Assembly (NCBI RefSeq): GCF_045291395.1
Contig: NZ_CP152342.1
Location: 1,178,001-1,242,000, forward strand
Length of the DNA stretch: 64,000 bases
DNA from: MR-S7 sp000400995
Lineage (GTDB): Bacteria; Pseudomonadota; Gammaproteobacteria; Burkholderiales; Burkholderiaceae_C
Direction: 5' to 3'
Shown here: piece after piece, positions 45,505 to 53,883 of the stretch
Layout: each line of letters starts with the position of its first letter
Position numbering within the stretch: position 1 is the stretch's first letter
Program-made: the position numbers and the translations under genes
Notes under the pieces: model-generated
Told to the model about the DNA's origin: nothing
What the model saw: only the letters and a program-made list of their open reading frames with translations
Databases searched by the model: none

Positions 45505-45598
45505 TGAAAAAAGAGCTGCCTGCGCCTACTGGCTGGGCGTTTCAGGTTCAAAAATACCTGAAACCCTTGTGCAGCAAGCGCAGGCAGCTCTCTTTTGT
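45505..45598. repeat. Composite palindromic repeat with nested hairpins
   Basis: GAGCTGCCTGCGC (45513-45525) pairs with GCGCAGGCAGCTC (45578-45590), the usual repeat arms. Between them an extra dyad GTTTCAGGT (45539-45547) / ACCTGAAAC (45556-45564) has been inserted. The open frame of the DUF349 gene passes through it. Confidence 0.65.
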
Positions 45599-45613
45599 GA
45601 TGTGCGCAGGCAT

Positions 45614-45647
45614 GAAAAAAGCCGCTGTGGCGACACAGCGGCTTTTT
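45614..45647 (-). terminator. Intrinsic terminator after the first tRNA-Leu
   Basis: GCCGCTGTG-GCGA-CACAGCGGC with A6 on one side and T5 on the other, so it works in both directions. It lies directly 3' of the tRNA at 45653-45737 (minus strand) and also faces the DUF349 gene. Confidence 0.85.
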
Positions 45648-45652
45648 GTATT

Positions 45653-45737
<85 letters not shown>

Positions 45738-45836
45738 ATTTCAGGGAAGCCACGATTATAGGACAGGTTTTTTGGCCTTCCAGTCAAAAACCGAAAAATT
45801 TCTGCGGCGGCCGTGCGTGGCCTGCGGCGGGGCAAT

Positions 45837-45869
45837 AAAAAAAGCCGCTTTCAGCGAAAGCGGCCTTTT
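45837..45869 (-). terminator. Intrinsic terminator after the second tRNA-Leu
   Basis: GCCGCTTTC-AGC-GAAAGCGGC flanked by A7 and CTTTTG. It separates the two tRNA-Leu genes, so each is its own transcription unit. Confidence 0.85.
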
Positions 45870-45900
45870 GTAGGAAACCCTGGCGGGTTCTCGTTAAACT

Positions 45901-45985
<85 letters not shown>

Positions 45986-46004
45986 ATTTCAGGAAAGACA
46001 GAGA

Positions 46005-48293
46005 TTGTATATCAAAAAAAATCACTCCAGTGCACCCGCGCCGCAGCTCTCGTTGGATGAGATCGAAGGCAGCGTGCAGGGGCACCGGGACGGGCACGGT
46101 TTCGTCCTGCGCGACGACGGGCAGGCCGACATCTACCTGCCTCCCAACGAGATGCGCGCCGTGCTGCACAAGGACCGCGTGCGCGTGCGCATCGTGCGCC
46201 ACGACCGTCGGGGCCGGCCCGAGGGCCGCGTGGTCGAGATCGTCGAGCGGCTGCCCCAGCCCATCATCGGCCGCCTGCTGCAGGAAAGTGGCGTGTGGCT
46301 GGTGGCGCCGGAGGATAAGCGCTACGGCCAGGACGTGCTGATTCCCAAAGGCGCCACCGGCGCGGCGACGCCCGGCCAGGTGGTCGTGGTCGAGCTGACC
46401 GAGCCGCCCGCCTTGTTCGGCCAGCCCGTGGGCCGGGTGGTCGAAGTGCTGGGCGAGGTGGACGACCCCGGCATGGAGGTGGAGATCGCGGTGCGCAAGT
46501 ACGGCGTGCCGCACGAATTCTCCGAGGCCTGCCTGGCCGAGACCAAGGCGCTGCCCGACAAGGTGCGCGCCAAGGACAAGCGCCAGCGCGTGGACCTGAC
46601 GGACGTGCCGCTGGTCACCATCGACGGCGAGGACGCGCGCGACTTCGACGACGCCGTGTACTGCGAGCCGGCGCGCGTGGGCCGCGGCAAGGGCTGGCGC
46701 CTGCTGGTGGCCATCGCCGACGTGAGCCACTACGTGGAGACGGGCAGCGCGATCGACGTGGATGCCTACGACCGCGCCATCAGCGTGTACTTTCCCCGGC
46801 GCGTCATCCCCATGCTGCCGGAGAAGCTCTCCAACGGCCTGTGCTCGCTGAACCCGCACGTCGAGCGCCTGTGCATGGTCTGCGACATGCTGGTGACGGC
46901 CAAGGGTGAGATCCACGCCTACCAGTTCTACCCGGCAGTGATGCTCAGCCACGCCCGGTTCACCTACAACGAGGTGGCCGCCATCCTGGCCAACACCCGC
47001 GGGCCGGAGGCCAGCCGCTACAAGGAGCGCGTGGACAACCTGCTACACCTGCACGACGTGTACCGCGCACTGCTCGGGGCGCGCCAGACGCGCGGCGCGG
47101 TGGACTTCGAGACCACGGAGACGCAGATCGTCTGCGACGACAACGGCCGCATCGAGCGCATCGTGCCGCGCGTGCGTACCGAGGCCCACCGGCTGATCGA
47201 GGAGGCCATGCTGGCGGCCAACGTCTGCAGCGCGGACTTCATCGGGCAGGCCGACCGCCCCGGCCTGTACCGCGTGCACGAAGGCCCCACGCCGGAAAAG
47301 CAGGACATCCTGCGCTCCTACCTCAAGGCCATGGGCGTGGGCATGACGATCGGTGACGACCCGCGTCCGTCGGAGTTCCAGGCCATCGCCGATGCGACCA
47401 AGGAGCGGCCCGACGCGCAGCAGATCCACACCATGCTGCTGCGCTCCATGCAGCAGGCGATCTACACGCCCGTCAACAGCGGGCACTTCGGGCTGGCCTT
47501 CGAGGCCTACACACACTTCACCAGCCCCATCCGCCGCTACCCCGACCTGCTGGTGCACCGCGTCATCAAGTCCGTCCTGGGCAAGAGCCGCTACGTGCTG
47601 CCCCAGCTGCCCACGCCGGGCGAGGCGCAGTTCAAGCTGGCCAAGCGCCTGGCGGCCTCCAAGGCGTCGGACGGCGCCAAGCCGCCGCGCGGCAAGGCAG
47701 CGGGCAGCAGCCGCGAGATCGAGGCATGGGAGGCCGCCGGCCTGCACTGCAGCGCCAACGAGCGCCGCGCCGACGAAGCCAGCCGCGACGTGGAGGCCTG
47801 GCTCAAGTGCCAATACATGCGCGAGCACCTGGGCGAGGAGTACAGCGGCGTCGTGAGCGCGGCGACCAGCTTCGGCATCTTCGTCACCCTGGATGCGCTG
47901 TACGTCGAGGGCCTGGTGCACATCACCGAGCTGGGCGGCGAATACTTCAAGTTCGACGAGGCGCGCCAGGAGCTGCGGGGCGAGCGCACCGGCATCCGCT
48001 ATTCCATCGGCACGCGGGTGCGCGTGCAGGTCAGCCGCGTGGACCTGGACGGGCGCAAGATCGACTTCCGCCTCGTGCGCGACGAGATGGACGGCATGCC
48101 TGCCAAGCCCGGCAAGGCCGCGAAAGGGCGAGAATCGCCCGTGCGTGCTCCGGTGGACGATGCCAGGGCGTCCGCCCCGGCGCGCGGGCAGGCCCGCAGC
48201 GGCGCACGCGGCAAGGCGGACAAGCCCTCCGGCCGCAAGCCCGAAGCCGGAAAGGCCGGCCGCGGCGGCAAGGGCCGCCGCTCGCGCGGCTGA
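46005..48293 (+). CDS. rnr: Ribonuclease R
   Basis: A 762-residue 3'-5' exoribonuclease. It starts with a cold-shock domain (EIEGSVQGHRDGHGFVLRDDGQADIYLP), has the RNB catalytic centre TIDGEDARDFDDAVYC with the metal-binding Asp cluster, SHYVETGSAIDVDAYDRAISVYFP, and FTSPIRRYPDLLVHRVIK, then an S1 domain (SGVVSAATSFGIFVTLDALYVEGLVHI) and a basic tail rich in Lys, Arg and Gly. The N-terminal helix-turn-helix of the E. coli enzyme is absent. No ATG precedes the first domain; I use TTG at 46005. The promoter must lie in or beyond the divergent tRNA-Leu gene. It degrades structured RNA and works with SmpB/tmRNA, encoded elsewhere in the window. Confidence 0.9.
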   Translation: MYIKKNHSSAPAPQLSLDEIEGSVQGHRDGHGFVLRDDGQADIYLPPNEMRAVLHKDRVRVRIVRHDRRGRPEGRVVEIVERLPQPIIGRLLQESGVWLVAPEDKRYGQDVLIPKGATGAATPGQVVVVELTEPPALFGQPVGRVVEVLGEVDDPGMEVEIAVRKYGVPHEFSEACLAETKALPDKVRAKDKRQRVDLTDVPLVTIDGEDARDFDDAVYCEPARVGRGKGWRLLVAIADVSHYVETGSAIDVDAYDRAISVYFPRRVIPMLPEKLSNGLCSLNPHVERLCMVCDMLVTAKGEIHAYQFYPAVMLSHARFTYNEVAAILANTRGPEASRYKERVDNLLHLHDVYRALLGARQTRGAVDFETTETQIVCDDNGRIERIVPRVRTEAHRLIEEAMLAANVCSADFIGQADRPGLYRVHEGPTPEKQDILRSYLKAMGVGMTIGDDPRPSEFQAIADATKERPDAQQIHTMLLRSMQQAIYTPVNSGHFGLAFEAYTHFTSPIRRYPDLLVHRVIKSVLGKSRYVLPQLPTPGEAQFKLAKRLAASKASDGAKPPRGKAAGSSREIEAWEAAGLHCSANERRADEASRDVEAWLKCQYMREHLGEEYSGVVSAATSFGIFVTLDALYVEGLVHITELGGEYFKFDEARQELRGERTGIRYSIGTRVRVQVSRVDLDGRKIDFRLVRDEMDGMPAKPGKAAKGRESPVRAPVDDARASAPARGQARSGARGKADKPSGRKPEAGKAGRGGKGRRSRG

Positions 48294-48357
48294 GTCTTCT
48301 GCACCTTGCGGGCGCTGCCCGCATCCCCACCACCCTTTGAGAACAAGAGGCATCGCC

Positions 48358-49113
48358 ATGAGTGAGACTTCCAAAATCGCCATCGTCACGGGCGCCGGCA
48401 CCGGCATCGGCAAGGCGGCTGCGCTGGCCCTGCTGGGCAACGGCTGGACCGTAGCATTGGCCGGCCGCCGCGAGCAGCCGCTGCTGGACGCCGCGGCCGA
48501 ATCGGGCGCCGGGCAGCGTGCCCTGGCCGTGCCCACCGATGTGTCGGACCCGCAGGCCGTGCGCAGCCTGTTCGACCAGGTGGTGGAGCGCTTCGGCCGC
48601 GTGGACCTGCTGTTCAACAACGCCGGTGTGGGCGCCCCCGCCGTCCCCCTGGAAGACCTGCCGGTGGAGCAGTGGAAGAACGTGGTGGACATCAACCTGA
48701 ACGGCATGTTCTATTGCATCCAGAACGCCTTCCGCGTGATGAAGGCGCAGGCGCCGCGCGGCGGGCGCATCATCAACAACGGCTCCATCTCCGCCCACAC
48801 GCCGCGCCCCAATTCCATCGCCTACACCGCCACCAAGCACGCGGTGATGGGCATGACGAAGACGGCCTCGCTCGACGGGCGCAAGTACGACATCGCCGTG
48901 GGCCAGATCGACGTGGGCAACGCGGGGACGGAACTGGCCCAGCGCATGACCCAGGGCGTGATGCAGGCGCACGGCGCCGTCGCACCCGAGCCGCTGATGG
49001 ACGTGAACATCGTCGGGCAGTCGGTGCTCTACATGGCCAACCTGCCGCTCGAAGCCAACGTGATGTTCCACACCGTCATGGCCACGAAGATGCCGTTCGC
49101 CGGACGCGGATGA
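48358..49113 (+). CDS. Short-chain dehydrogenase/reductase
   Basis: A 251-residue SDR. The nucleotide-binding motif is TGAGTGIGKA, the stabilising motif NNAG appears as LLFNNAGVGAP, and the catalytic residues are Ser in NNGSISAHT and Tyr-x-x-x-Lys in IAYTATKHAV. Full length for a classical SDR using NAD(P)H. ATG at 48358; its stop overlaps the following cytochrome gene (ATGA). The substrate is unknown. Coupling to two c-type cytochromes is unusual, because SDRs do not pass electrons to cytochromes themselves. Confidence 0.85.
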   Translation: MSETSKIAIVTGAGTGIGKAAALALLGNGWTVALAGRREQPLLDAAAESGAGQRALAVPTDVSDPQAVRSLFDQVVERFGRVDLLFNNAGVGAPAVPLEDLPVEQWKNVVDINLNGMFYCIQNAFRVMKAQAPRGGRIINNGSISAHTPRPNSIAYTATKHAVMGMTKTASLDGRKYDIAVGQIDVGNAGTELAQRMTQGVMQAHGAVAPEPLMDVNIVGQSVLYMANLPLEANVMFHTVMATKMPFAGRG

Positions 49114-49846
49114 GCGCGCTCCTCCGGGCGCTGGCGGTGTGGGCCGCCATCCTGGCGCCGTCTGCCTGGGCGGCCGATGCGGACCATCCTCCCGTGGAGT
49201 CGATGGCATCGCGCGTGCTGGCATGTACCGCGTGCCACGGGCGCGAAGGGCGGGCCACGCCGGGCGGCTATTTCCCGCGCATCGCGGGCAAGCCCGCAGG
49301 CTATCTCTACCATCAGCTGCTCAACTTCCGCGACGGGCGGCGCAGCTACCCTCCCATGTCGTACCTGCTGGAGCACCTGACGGACGACTACCTGCGCGAG
49401 ATCGCGGAGCATTTCGCCGCGCTGGACCTGCCTTATGCGCCGCCCCCCAGCCTGCGCAGGCCCCTGCCGCCGTGCTGCAGCGGGGGCGCGCGCTCGTGCT
49501 GCAGGGCGATGCCGGGCGCGACCTCCCGGCCTGCGTGCACTGCCATGGAGAGTCTTTGACCGGCGTGGCGCCGTTCATTCCCGGCCTGCTGGGCCTGTCG
49601 CGTGACTATGTGAACAGCCAATTGGGTGCCTGGCAGACCGGCCAGCGGCGCGCGCAGGCGCCCGACTGCATGGCGCAAGTGGCCCGGCAGCTCTCGGTGG
49701 AAGACGTGAGCGCCGTGTCCGCATGGCTGGCCTCCCAGCCCGTGCCTGCGCAGGGGCGGCCGGCTACTGCGCTGGCGATGCGGCTGCCGTTGCCCTGCGG
49801 CGGCGTGCCGCAGCAGCTGCAAGCGGCGGCGGGAGGTGTGCGATGA
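49110..49846 (+). pseudogene. Diheme c4-type cytochrome, frameshifted at a C6 run
   Basis: The protein has a signal peptide (MSALLRALAVWAAILAPSAWAA) and two heme sites: CTACHG near residue 37 and CVHCHG in the second half. The frame breaks between the two heme domains at a run of six C (49443-49448). With seven C the text runs LPYAPPPQPAQAPAAVLQRG into the second heme domain, giving about 245 residues, the normal size for a c4/c553 diheme cytochrome. As written, the first part stops at 49559. Both ends overlap their neighbours by four bases (ATGA), so the operon layout is intact. I treat it as a probable sequencing indel. Confidence 0.75.
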
Positions 49847-51126
49847 CGTCCCGCCTCGCGCTCTGGGGGGCAGGCCTGGCCTGCGCCGTGGCCGTCGCGG
49901 CGGCGGGCGTGTGGGCGCTCAACCGCCTCGACGAGGCGCCTCTGCCCGCGCAGGACGCGCCCGTGTCCTCGGCGCCCGAAACCATCGCGCGGGGGGAATA
50001 CCTGGCGCGTGCGGGCAATTGCATCTCCTGCCATACGAGCCCGGGAGGCGCCGCCTTCGCGGGCGGGCGGGCGATCGACACGCCCTTCGGCTCCATCTAC
50101 GCCTCCAACCTGACGCCGCACGATGCCACGGGCATCGGCCGGTGGACGTCTTCCGAATTCTGGCGCGCACTGCACAACGGCCGTTCGCGCGACGGCCGCC
50201 TGCTGTACCCTGCGTTTCCCTATCCCAACTACACGCGCGTGACGCGCGAGGACTCGGACGCCATCTTCAGCTATCTGCGCAGCCTCGCGCCGGTCGAGCA
50301 GCCCAGCCCTGCGCATGCGCTGCGGTTCCCGTACAACACGCAGGCCGCGCTGGCGGTCTGGCGGGCATTGTTCTTCCGTCCCGGCGTGCTGGACGCGCAG
50401 CCCGGGCAAACCGACGAATGGAACCGCGGTGCCTACCTGGTCCAGGGACTGGGCCATTGCGCTGCATGCCACACGCCGCGCAACGCCCTGGGTGCCACGC
50501 GCGAGGGGGCGGCCTTCCAGGGCGGGCTGATGCCGGTGCAGAACTGGTATGCCCCTGCACTGAATTCCGCGCGCGAGGCCGGGCTGGCGGCGTGGCCGCT
50601 GGAGGATGCCGTAGCGCTGCTCAAGACCGGCGTGTCTCCCCGGGCGGCCGTTTCCGGCCCCATGGCGGAGGTGGTGTTCCGCAGCCTGCAGTACCTGAGC
50701 GAGGAGGACCTGCGTGCCATGGCCACCTATTTGCGTGGCTTGCCGCAGGCGCAGGACGCGCCCCTGCCGGTGGCCAGGCCATCGCAGAAGGTCATGGAGC
50801 GGGGCGAGCAGGTGTATGCGCAGCACTGTGCGCAATGCCACGGCCGGCAGGGGGAGGGGAGCGCCGGCGCATTTCCCGCGCTGGCAGGCAACCGCGCGGT
50901 GGAGATGCCGGAAACCGTCAACCTGGTGCGCGTGCTGCTGCAAGGCGGCTACCTGCCGGCCACCCAGGGCAACCCGCGTCCCCATGGCATGCCGCCTTTC
51001 ATGCACAGCCTGGGCGACGAGGACATGGCCGCGGTGCTTTCCTACATCCGCGCAGCCTGGGGCAACCAGGGCTCCAGGGTGGATACCATTGACGTCCACC
51101 GCGGCCGGGAGCGGCGCGGCCATTGA
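49843..51126 (+). CDS. Triheme c-type cytochrome (alcohol-dehydrogenase-type electron acceptor subunit)
   Basis: A 427-residue exported cytochrome with an uncleaved or cleavable N-terminal hydrophobic segment (ALWGAGLACAVAVAAAGVWAL) and three heme-binding sites: CISCH near 62, CAACH near 209 and CAQCH near 329. Spacing and blocks such as GGRAIDTPFGSIYASNLTPHDATGIGRW and RWTSSEFWRALHNGRSRDGRLLYPAFPYPNYT match the cytochrome subunit of membrane-bound alcohol, aldehyde and gluconate dehydrogenases. It would carry electrons from a periplasmic dehydrogenase to the quinone pool or oxidase. No matching dehydrogenase is adjacent. Confidence 0.85.
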   Translation: MTSRLALWGAGLACAVAVAAAGVWALNRLDEAPLPAQDAPVSSAPETIARGEYLARAGNCISCHTSPGGAAFAGGRAIDTPFGSIYASNLTPHDATGIGRWTSSEFWRALHNGRSRDGRLLYPAFPYPNYTRVTREDSDAIFSYLRSLAPVEQPSPAHALRFPYNTQAALAVWRALFFRPGVLDAQPGQTDEWNRGAYLVQGLGHCAACHTPRNALGATREGAAFQGGLMPVQNWYAPALNSAREAGLAAWPLEDAVALLKTGVSPRAAVSGPMAEVVFRSLQYLSEEDLRAMATYLRGLPQAQDAPLPVARPSQKVMERGEQVYAQHCAQCHGRQGEGSAGAFPALAGNRAVEMPETVNLVRVLLQGGYLPATQGNPRPHGMPPFMHSLGDEDMAAVLSYIRAAWGNQGSRVDTIDVHRGRERRGH

Positions 51127-51143
51127 CATCGAGCACCTCCTCC

Positions 51144-51530
51144 ATGGGCCCACCTGCCGAACCGAATGCGACGACCCCTGCCTCTTCCATGCGGGAAGGG
51201 TTGTGGGTCATCTGCCTGTGCGCGCAGTGGTGCGACGTGTGCCGCCAGTACCGCGCCGGTTTCGAGGCCCTGGCCCGCGAGTGGCCCGGGGCCCGGTTCC
51301 TGTGGGTGGATGTGGAGGACGAGGAAGGCGTCGTCGGCGACGTGGACGTGGAGACTTTCCCCACGCTCCTGATCGGCGACGGCCGGGGCGTGCGCTTCCT
51401 GGGGCCTCTGCTGCCGCAGGCCGGCGTGCTGGGGCGGCTGCTGCAAGGGCTCGGCAGCAAAGGGTTTTCCCCTGTGGCGGACGGGCCTGCGGAAGCGCTG
51501 TTGCGGCGCATTGTTGCCAGCCGCGCTTGA
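51144..51530 (+). CDS. Thioredoxin-like protein
   Basis: A 128-residue thioredoxin-fold protein. The core EGLWVICLCAQWCDVCRQYRAGF has the active site WCDVC, different from the usual WCGPC and suggesting a different redox potential. The cis-Pro is in VETFPTLLIGD. No signal peptide, so it is cytoplasmic. An upstream TTG at 51123 overlaps the cytochrome stop and is an alternative start. It could keep apocytochrome cysteines reduced or serve the SDR, but its place after the cytochromes is the only hint. Confidence 0.75.
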   Translation: MGPPAEPNATTPASSMREGLWVICLCAQWCDVCRQYRAGFEALAREWPGARFLWVDVEDEEGVVGDVDVETFPTLLIGDGRGVRFLGPLLPQAGVLGRLLQGLGSKGFSPVADGPAEALLRRIVASRA

Positions 51531-51554
51531 ATGCAAGATGCGTGCCGCGATCCT

Positions 51555-51583
51555 TTGCATCGCGGGGCATTAGCGAGTACAAT
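51555..51583 (+). promoter_or_regulatory. Sigma-70 promoter of the rimP-nusA-infB operon
   Basis: TTGCAT (51555-51560), a 17-bp spacer and TACAAT (51578-51583). Transcription would start near 51590, just before a terminator-like hairpin. It is the best -35/-10 pair I find in the window by spacing and sequence. Confidence 0.72.
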
Positions 51584-51601
51584 ACTCGCTTCACGACCAA
51601 T

Positions 51602-51630
51602 CGGGCGGGTACCAACCGCCCGTTTTTTTT
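51602..51630 (+). terminator. Attenuator in the rimP leader
   Basis: CGGGCGG (51602-51608), a short loop, CCGCCCG (51616-51622) and eight T. It begins about 12 nt after the predicted transcription start and 84 bp before the rimP start codon, so most initiations could end here unless antitermination occurs. NusA, encoded downstream, is a natural candidate for feedback. Confidence 0.7.
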
Positions 51631-51713
51631 GGGCGTTTGCTTTTCAGTCCCGGCCGCCACGAAGGCGAGGGCAGGCCGGGCATTTCATCTGGAATTGGAC
51701 AGAGCGCACACAA

Positions 51714-52301
51714 GTGGCATTGCAGCAGATTGTTGAACAGACCGTGGCCGGGTTGGGCTATGACCTGGTGGAGATCGAACGCTCCGCAGGGGGGCTGCTG
51801 CGTATCACCATCGACCTCCCGTGGACTCCCGTGCAGGAGGGCGAGCCGCCCGCCGCGGAGCAGTTCATCACCGTGGAAGATTGCGAGAAGGTCACGCGCC
51901 AGCTCCAGTTCGCGCTGGAGGTCGAGGGCGTGGACTACAAGCGCCTGGAGGTGTCCTCCCCGGGCATCGACCGCCTGCTGCGCAACGAGCGCGACTTCGA
52001 GCGCTTCGAGGGCGAGATGGTCGACATCACGCTCAAGGCCCCGCTGGGTGCGGCGGCGGGCGGGCAGGTGTCTGCCAACCGCAAGAAATTCCGGGGCACG
52101 CTGGAGCGCGTGCAGGCCGGTGGCTGGCAGGTCGTGTGGAGCGACGAGCCGCCCCCGAAGCCAGGCCAGCGCGTGAGCAAGAAGCGCGTGCCGCCGCCGC
52201 TGCAGGCGCTGGGGTTCACGTTCGACGAGCTGCGCGAGGCGCGGCTGGCGCCCATCGTGGACTTCAAGGGGCGGGGCGCCAAGCCCGGGACCGAAGGCTG
52301 A
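51714..52301 (+). CDS. rimP: Ribosome maturation factor RimP
   Basis: A 195-residue protein needed for 30S subunit maturation. The N-terminal domain has VEQTVAGLGYDLVEIERSAGGLLRITID, then ITVEDCEKVTRQLQFALEVEGVDYKRLEVSSPGIDRLL (the RimP hallmark VSSPG.DRPL region) and a C-terminal SH3-like domain. It starts at GTG 51714; no ATG fits. First gene of the operon that includes nusA and infB. Confidence 0.92.
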   Translation: MALQQIVEQTVAGLGYDLVEIERSAGGLLRITIDLPWTPVQEGEPPAAEQFITVEDCEKVTRQLQFALEVEGVDYKRLEVSSPGIDRLLRNERDFERFEGEMVDITLKAPLGAAAGGQVSANRKKFRGTLERVQAGGWQVVWSDEPPPKPGQRVSKKRVPPPLQALGFTFDELREARLAPIVDFKGRGAKPGTEG

Positions 52302-52371
52302 GAAACCGAACAGTGGGGCCGCCGTGCATGGCCGGGGCCCACGAGAGATTGAGAAACAGGAGAGTCGTCGC

Positions 52372-53859
52372 ATGAATCGCGAATTGTTGATGTTGGTGGA
52401 AGCCATTTCGCGCGAGAAGAACGTCGAGCGCGATGTGGTCTTGGGCGCGGTGGAGTCGGCGCTGGCGCAGGCCACGAAGAAGCTGTACCAGGGCGAGGTG
52501 GACATCCGCGTGGCCATCGACCGCGACAGCGGCGAGTACGAGACTTTCCGCCGCTGGCTGGTGGTGCCCGACGACGCGGGCCTGCAGAACCCCGACGCCG
52601 AAGAACTGCTGATGGATGCGCAGGAGCGCGTCCCCGACATCGAGGTGGGCGAATACATCGAGGAATCGGTGGAGTCCGTGCCCATCGGCCGCATCGGCGC
52701 AATGGCCGCCAAGCAGGTGATCCTGCAGAAGATCCGCGACGCCGAGCGCGAGATGCTGCTCAACGACTTCATGAGCCGTGGGGAGAGGATCTTCACCGGC
52801 ACCGTCAAGCGCATGGACAAGGGCGACATCATCGTCGAGTCCGGCCGCGTGGAAGGGCGCCTGCGCCGCAGCGAGATGATCCCCAAGGAGAACCTGCGCA
52901 ACGGCGACCGTGTGCGTGCCATGATCATGGAGGTGGACCTGACGCTGCGCGGCGCGCCCATCCTCCTGTCGCGCTCGGCGCCCGAGTTCATGATCGAGCT
53001 GTTCCGCAACGAAGTGCCCGAGATCGAGCAGGGCCTGCTGGAGATCAAGAGCTGCGCCCGCGACCCGGGCAGCCGCGCCAAGATCGCCGTGCTGTCGCAC
53101 GACAAGCGCGTGGACCCGATCGGCACCTGCGTGGGCGTGCGCGGCACACGCGTGAATGCCGTGACCAACGAGCTGGCAGGCGAGCGCGTGGACATCGTGC
53201 TCTGGTCCGAGGACCCCGCCCAGTTCGTGATCGGCGCGCTGGCGCCGGCCAACGTGTCGTCCATCGTGGTGGATGAGGAAAAACATGCCATGGACGTGGT
53301 GGTGGACGAGGAGAACCTCGCCATCGCCATCGGCCGCGGCGGCCAGAACGTGCGCCTGGCCTCGGACCTCACGGGCTGGAAGATCAACATCATGGACGCG
53401 GCCGAAAGCGCCCAGAAGCAGGCCGAGGAAACCGACGCGGCCCGCAAGCTGTTCATGGAGAAGCTCGACGTGGACGAGGAGATCGCCGACATCCTGATCG
53501 AGGAAGGCTTCGCCAGCCTCGAGGAGGTGGCCTACGTGCCGCTGCAGGAAATGCTGGAGATCGAGAGCTTCGACGAAGACACCGTGAACGAGCTGCGCGC
53601 CCGCGCCAAGGACGCGCTGTTGACCATGGAAATCGCCCGCGAGGAGAGCATCGGCACCGTCTCCCAGGATCTGCGCGACCTGGAAGGCCTCAATGCCGAG
53701 CTGATCGCCAAGCTCGCCGCCGGCGGAGTGCATACGCGTGATGACCTGGCCGATCTGGCCATTGACGAATTGACCGAACTGACCGGCCAGACCGCCGAGG
53801 ATGCCAAGGCCTTGATCATGAAGGCGCGTGAGCACTGGTTTGCCGCGGGGCAAGAGTAA
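52372..53859 (+). CDS. nusA: Transcription termination/antitermination factor NusA
   Basis: A 495-residue RNA polymerase-binding factor. N-terminal domain MNRELLMLVEAISREKNVERDVV, S1 domain (FTGTVKRMDKGDIIVESGRVEGRL), KH1 (GACVGVRG-type GTCVGVRGTRVNAVTNEL), KH2 (IGRGGQNVRLASDLTGW) and two C-terminal HhH acidic repeats ending LTGQTAEDAKALIMKAREHW. ATG preceded by CAGGAGAG. It controls pausing, termination and rRNA antitermination, and may regulate its own leader. Confidence 0.95.
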   Translation: MNRELLMLVEAISREKNVERDVVLGAVESALAQATKKLYQGEVDIRVAIDRDSGEYETFRRWLVVPDDAGLQNPDAEELLMDAQERVPDIEVGEYIEESVESVPIGRIGAMAAKQVILQKIRDAEREMLLNDFMSRGERIFTGTVKRMDKGDIIVESGRVEGRLRRSEMIPKENLRNGDRVRAMIMEVDLTLRGAPILLSRSAPEFMIELFRNEVPEIEQGLLEIKSCARDPGSRAKIAVLSHDKRVDPIGTCVGVRGTRVNAVTNELAGERVDIVLWSEDPAQFVIGALAPANVSSIVVDEEKHAMDVVVDEENLAIAIGRGGQNVRLASDLTGWKINIMDAAESAQKQAEETDAARKLFMEKLDVDEEIADILIEEGFASLEEVAYVPLQEMLEIESFDEDTVNELRARAKDALLTMEIAREESIGTVSQDLRDLEGLNAELIAKLAAGGVHTRDDLADLAIDELTELTGQTAEDAKALIMKAREHWFAAGQE

Positions 53860-53883
53860 AGGTCAGGGAGGTTCGAACTGAAT

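Noticed and set aside
49110..49559. A short monoheme cytochrome ending at 49559.
   Set aside because: The conserved second heme domain continues at once in the next frame, so the short version is the result of the C6 frameshift.
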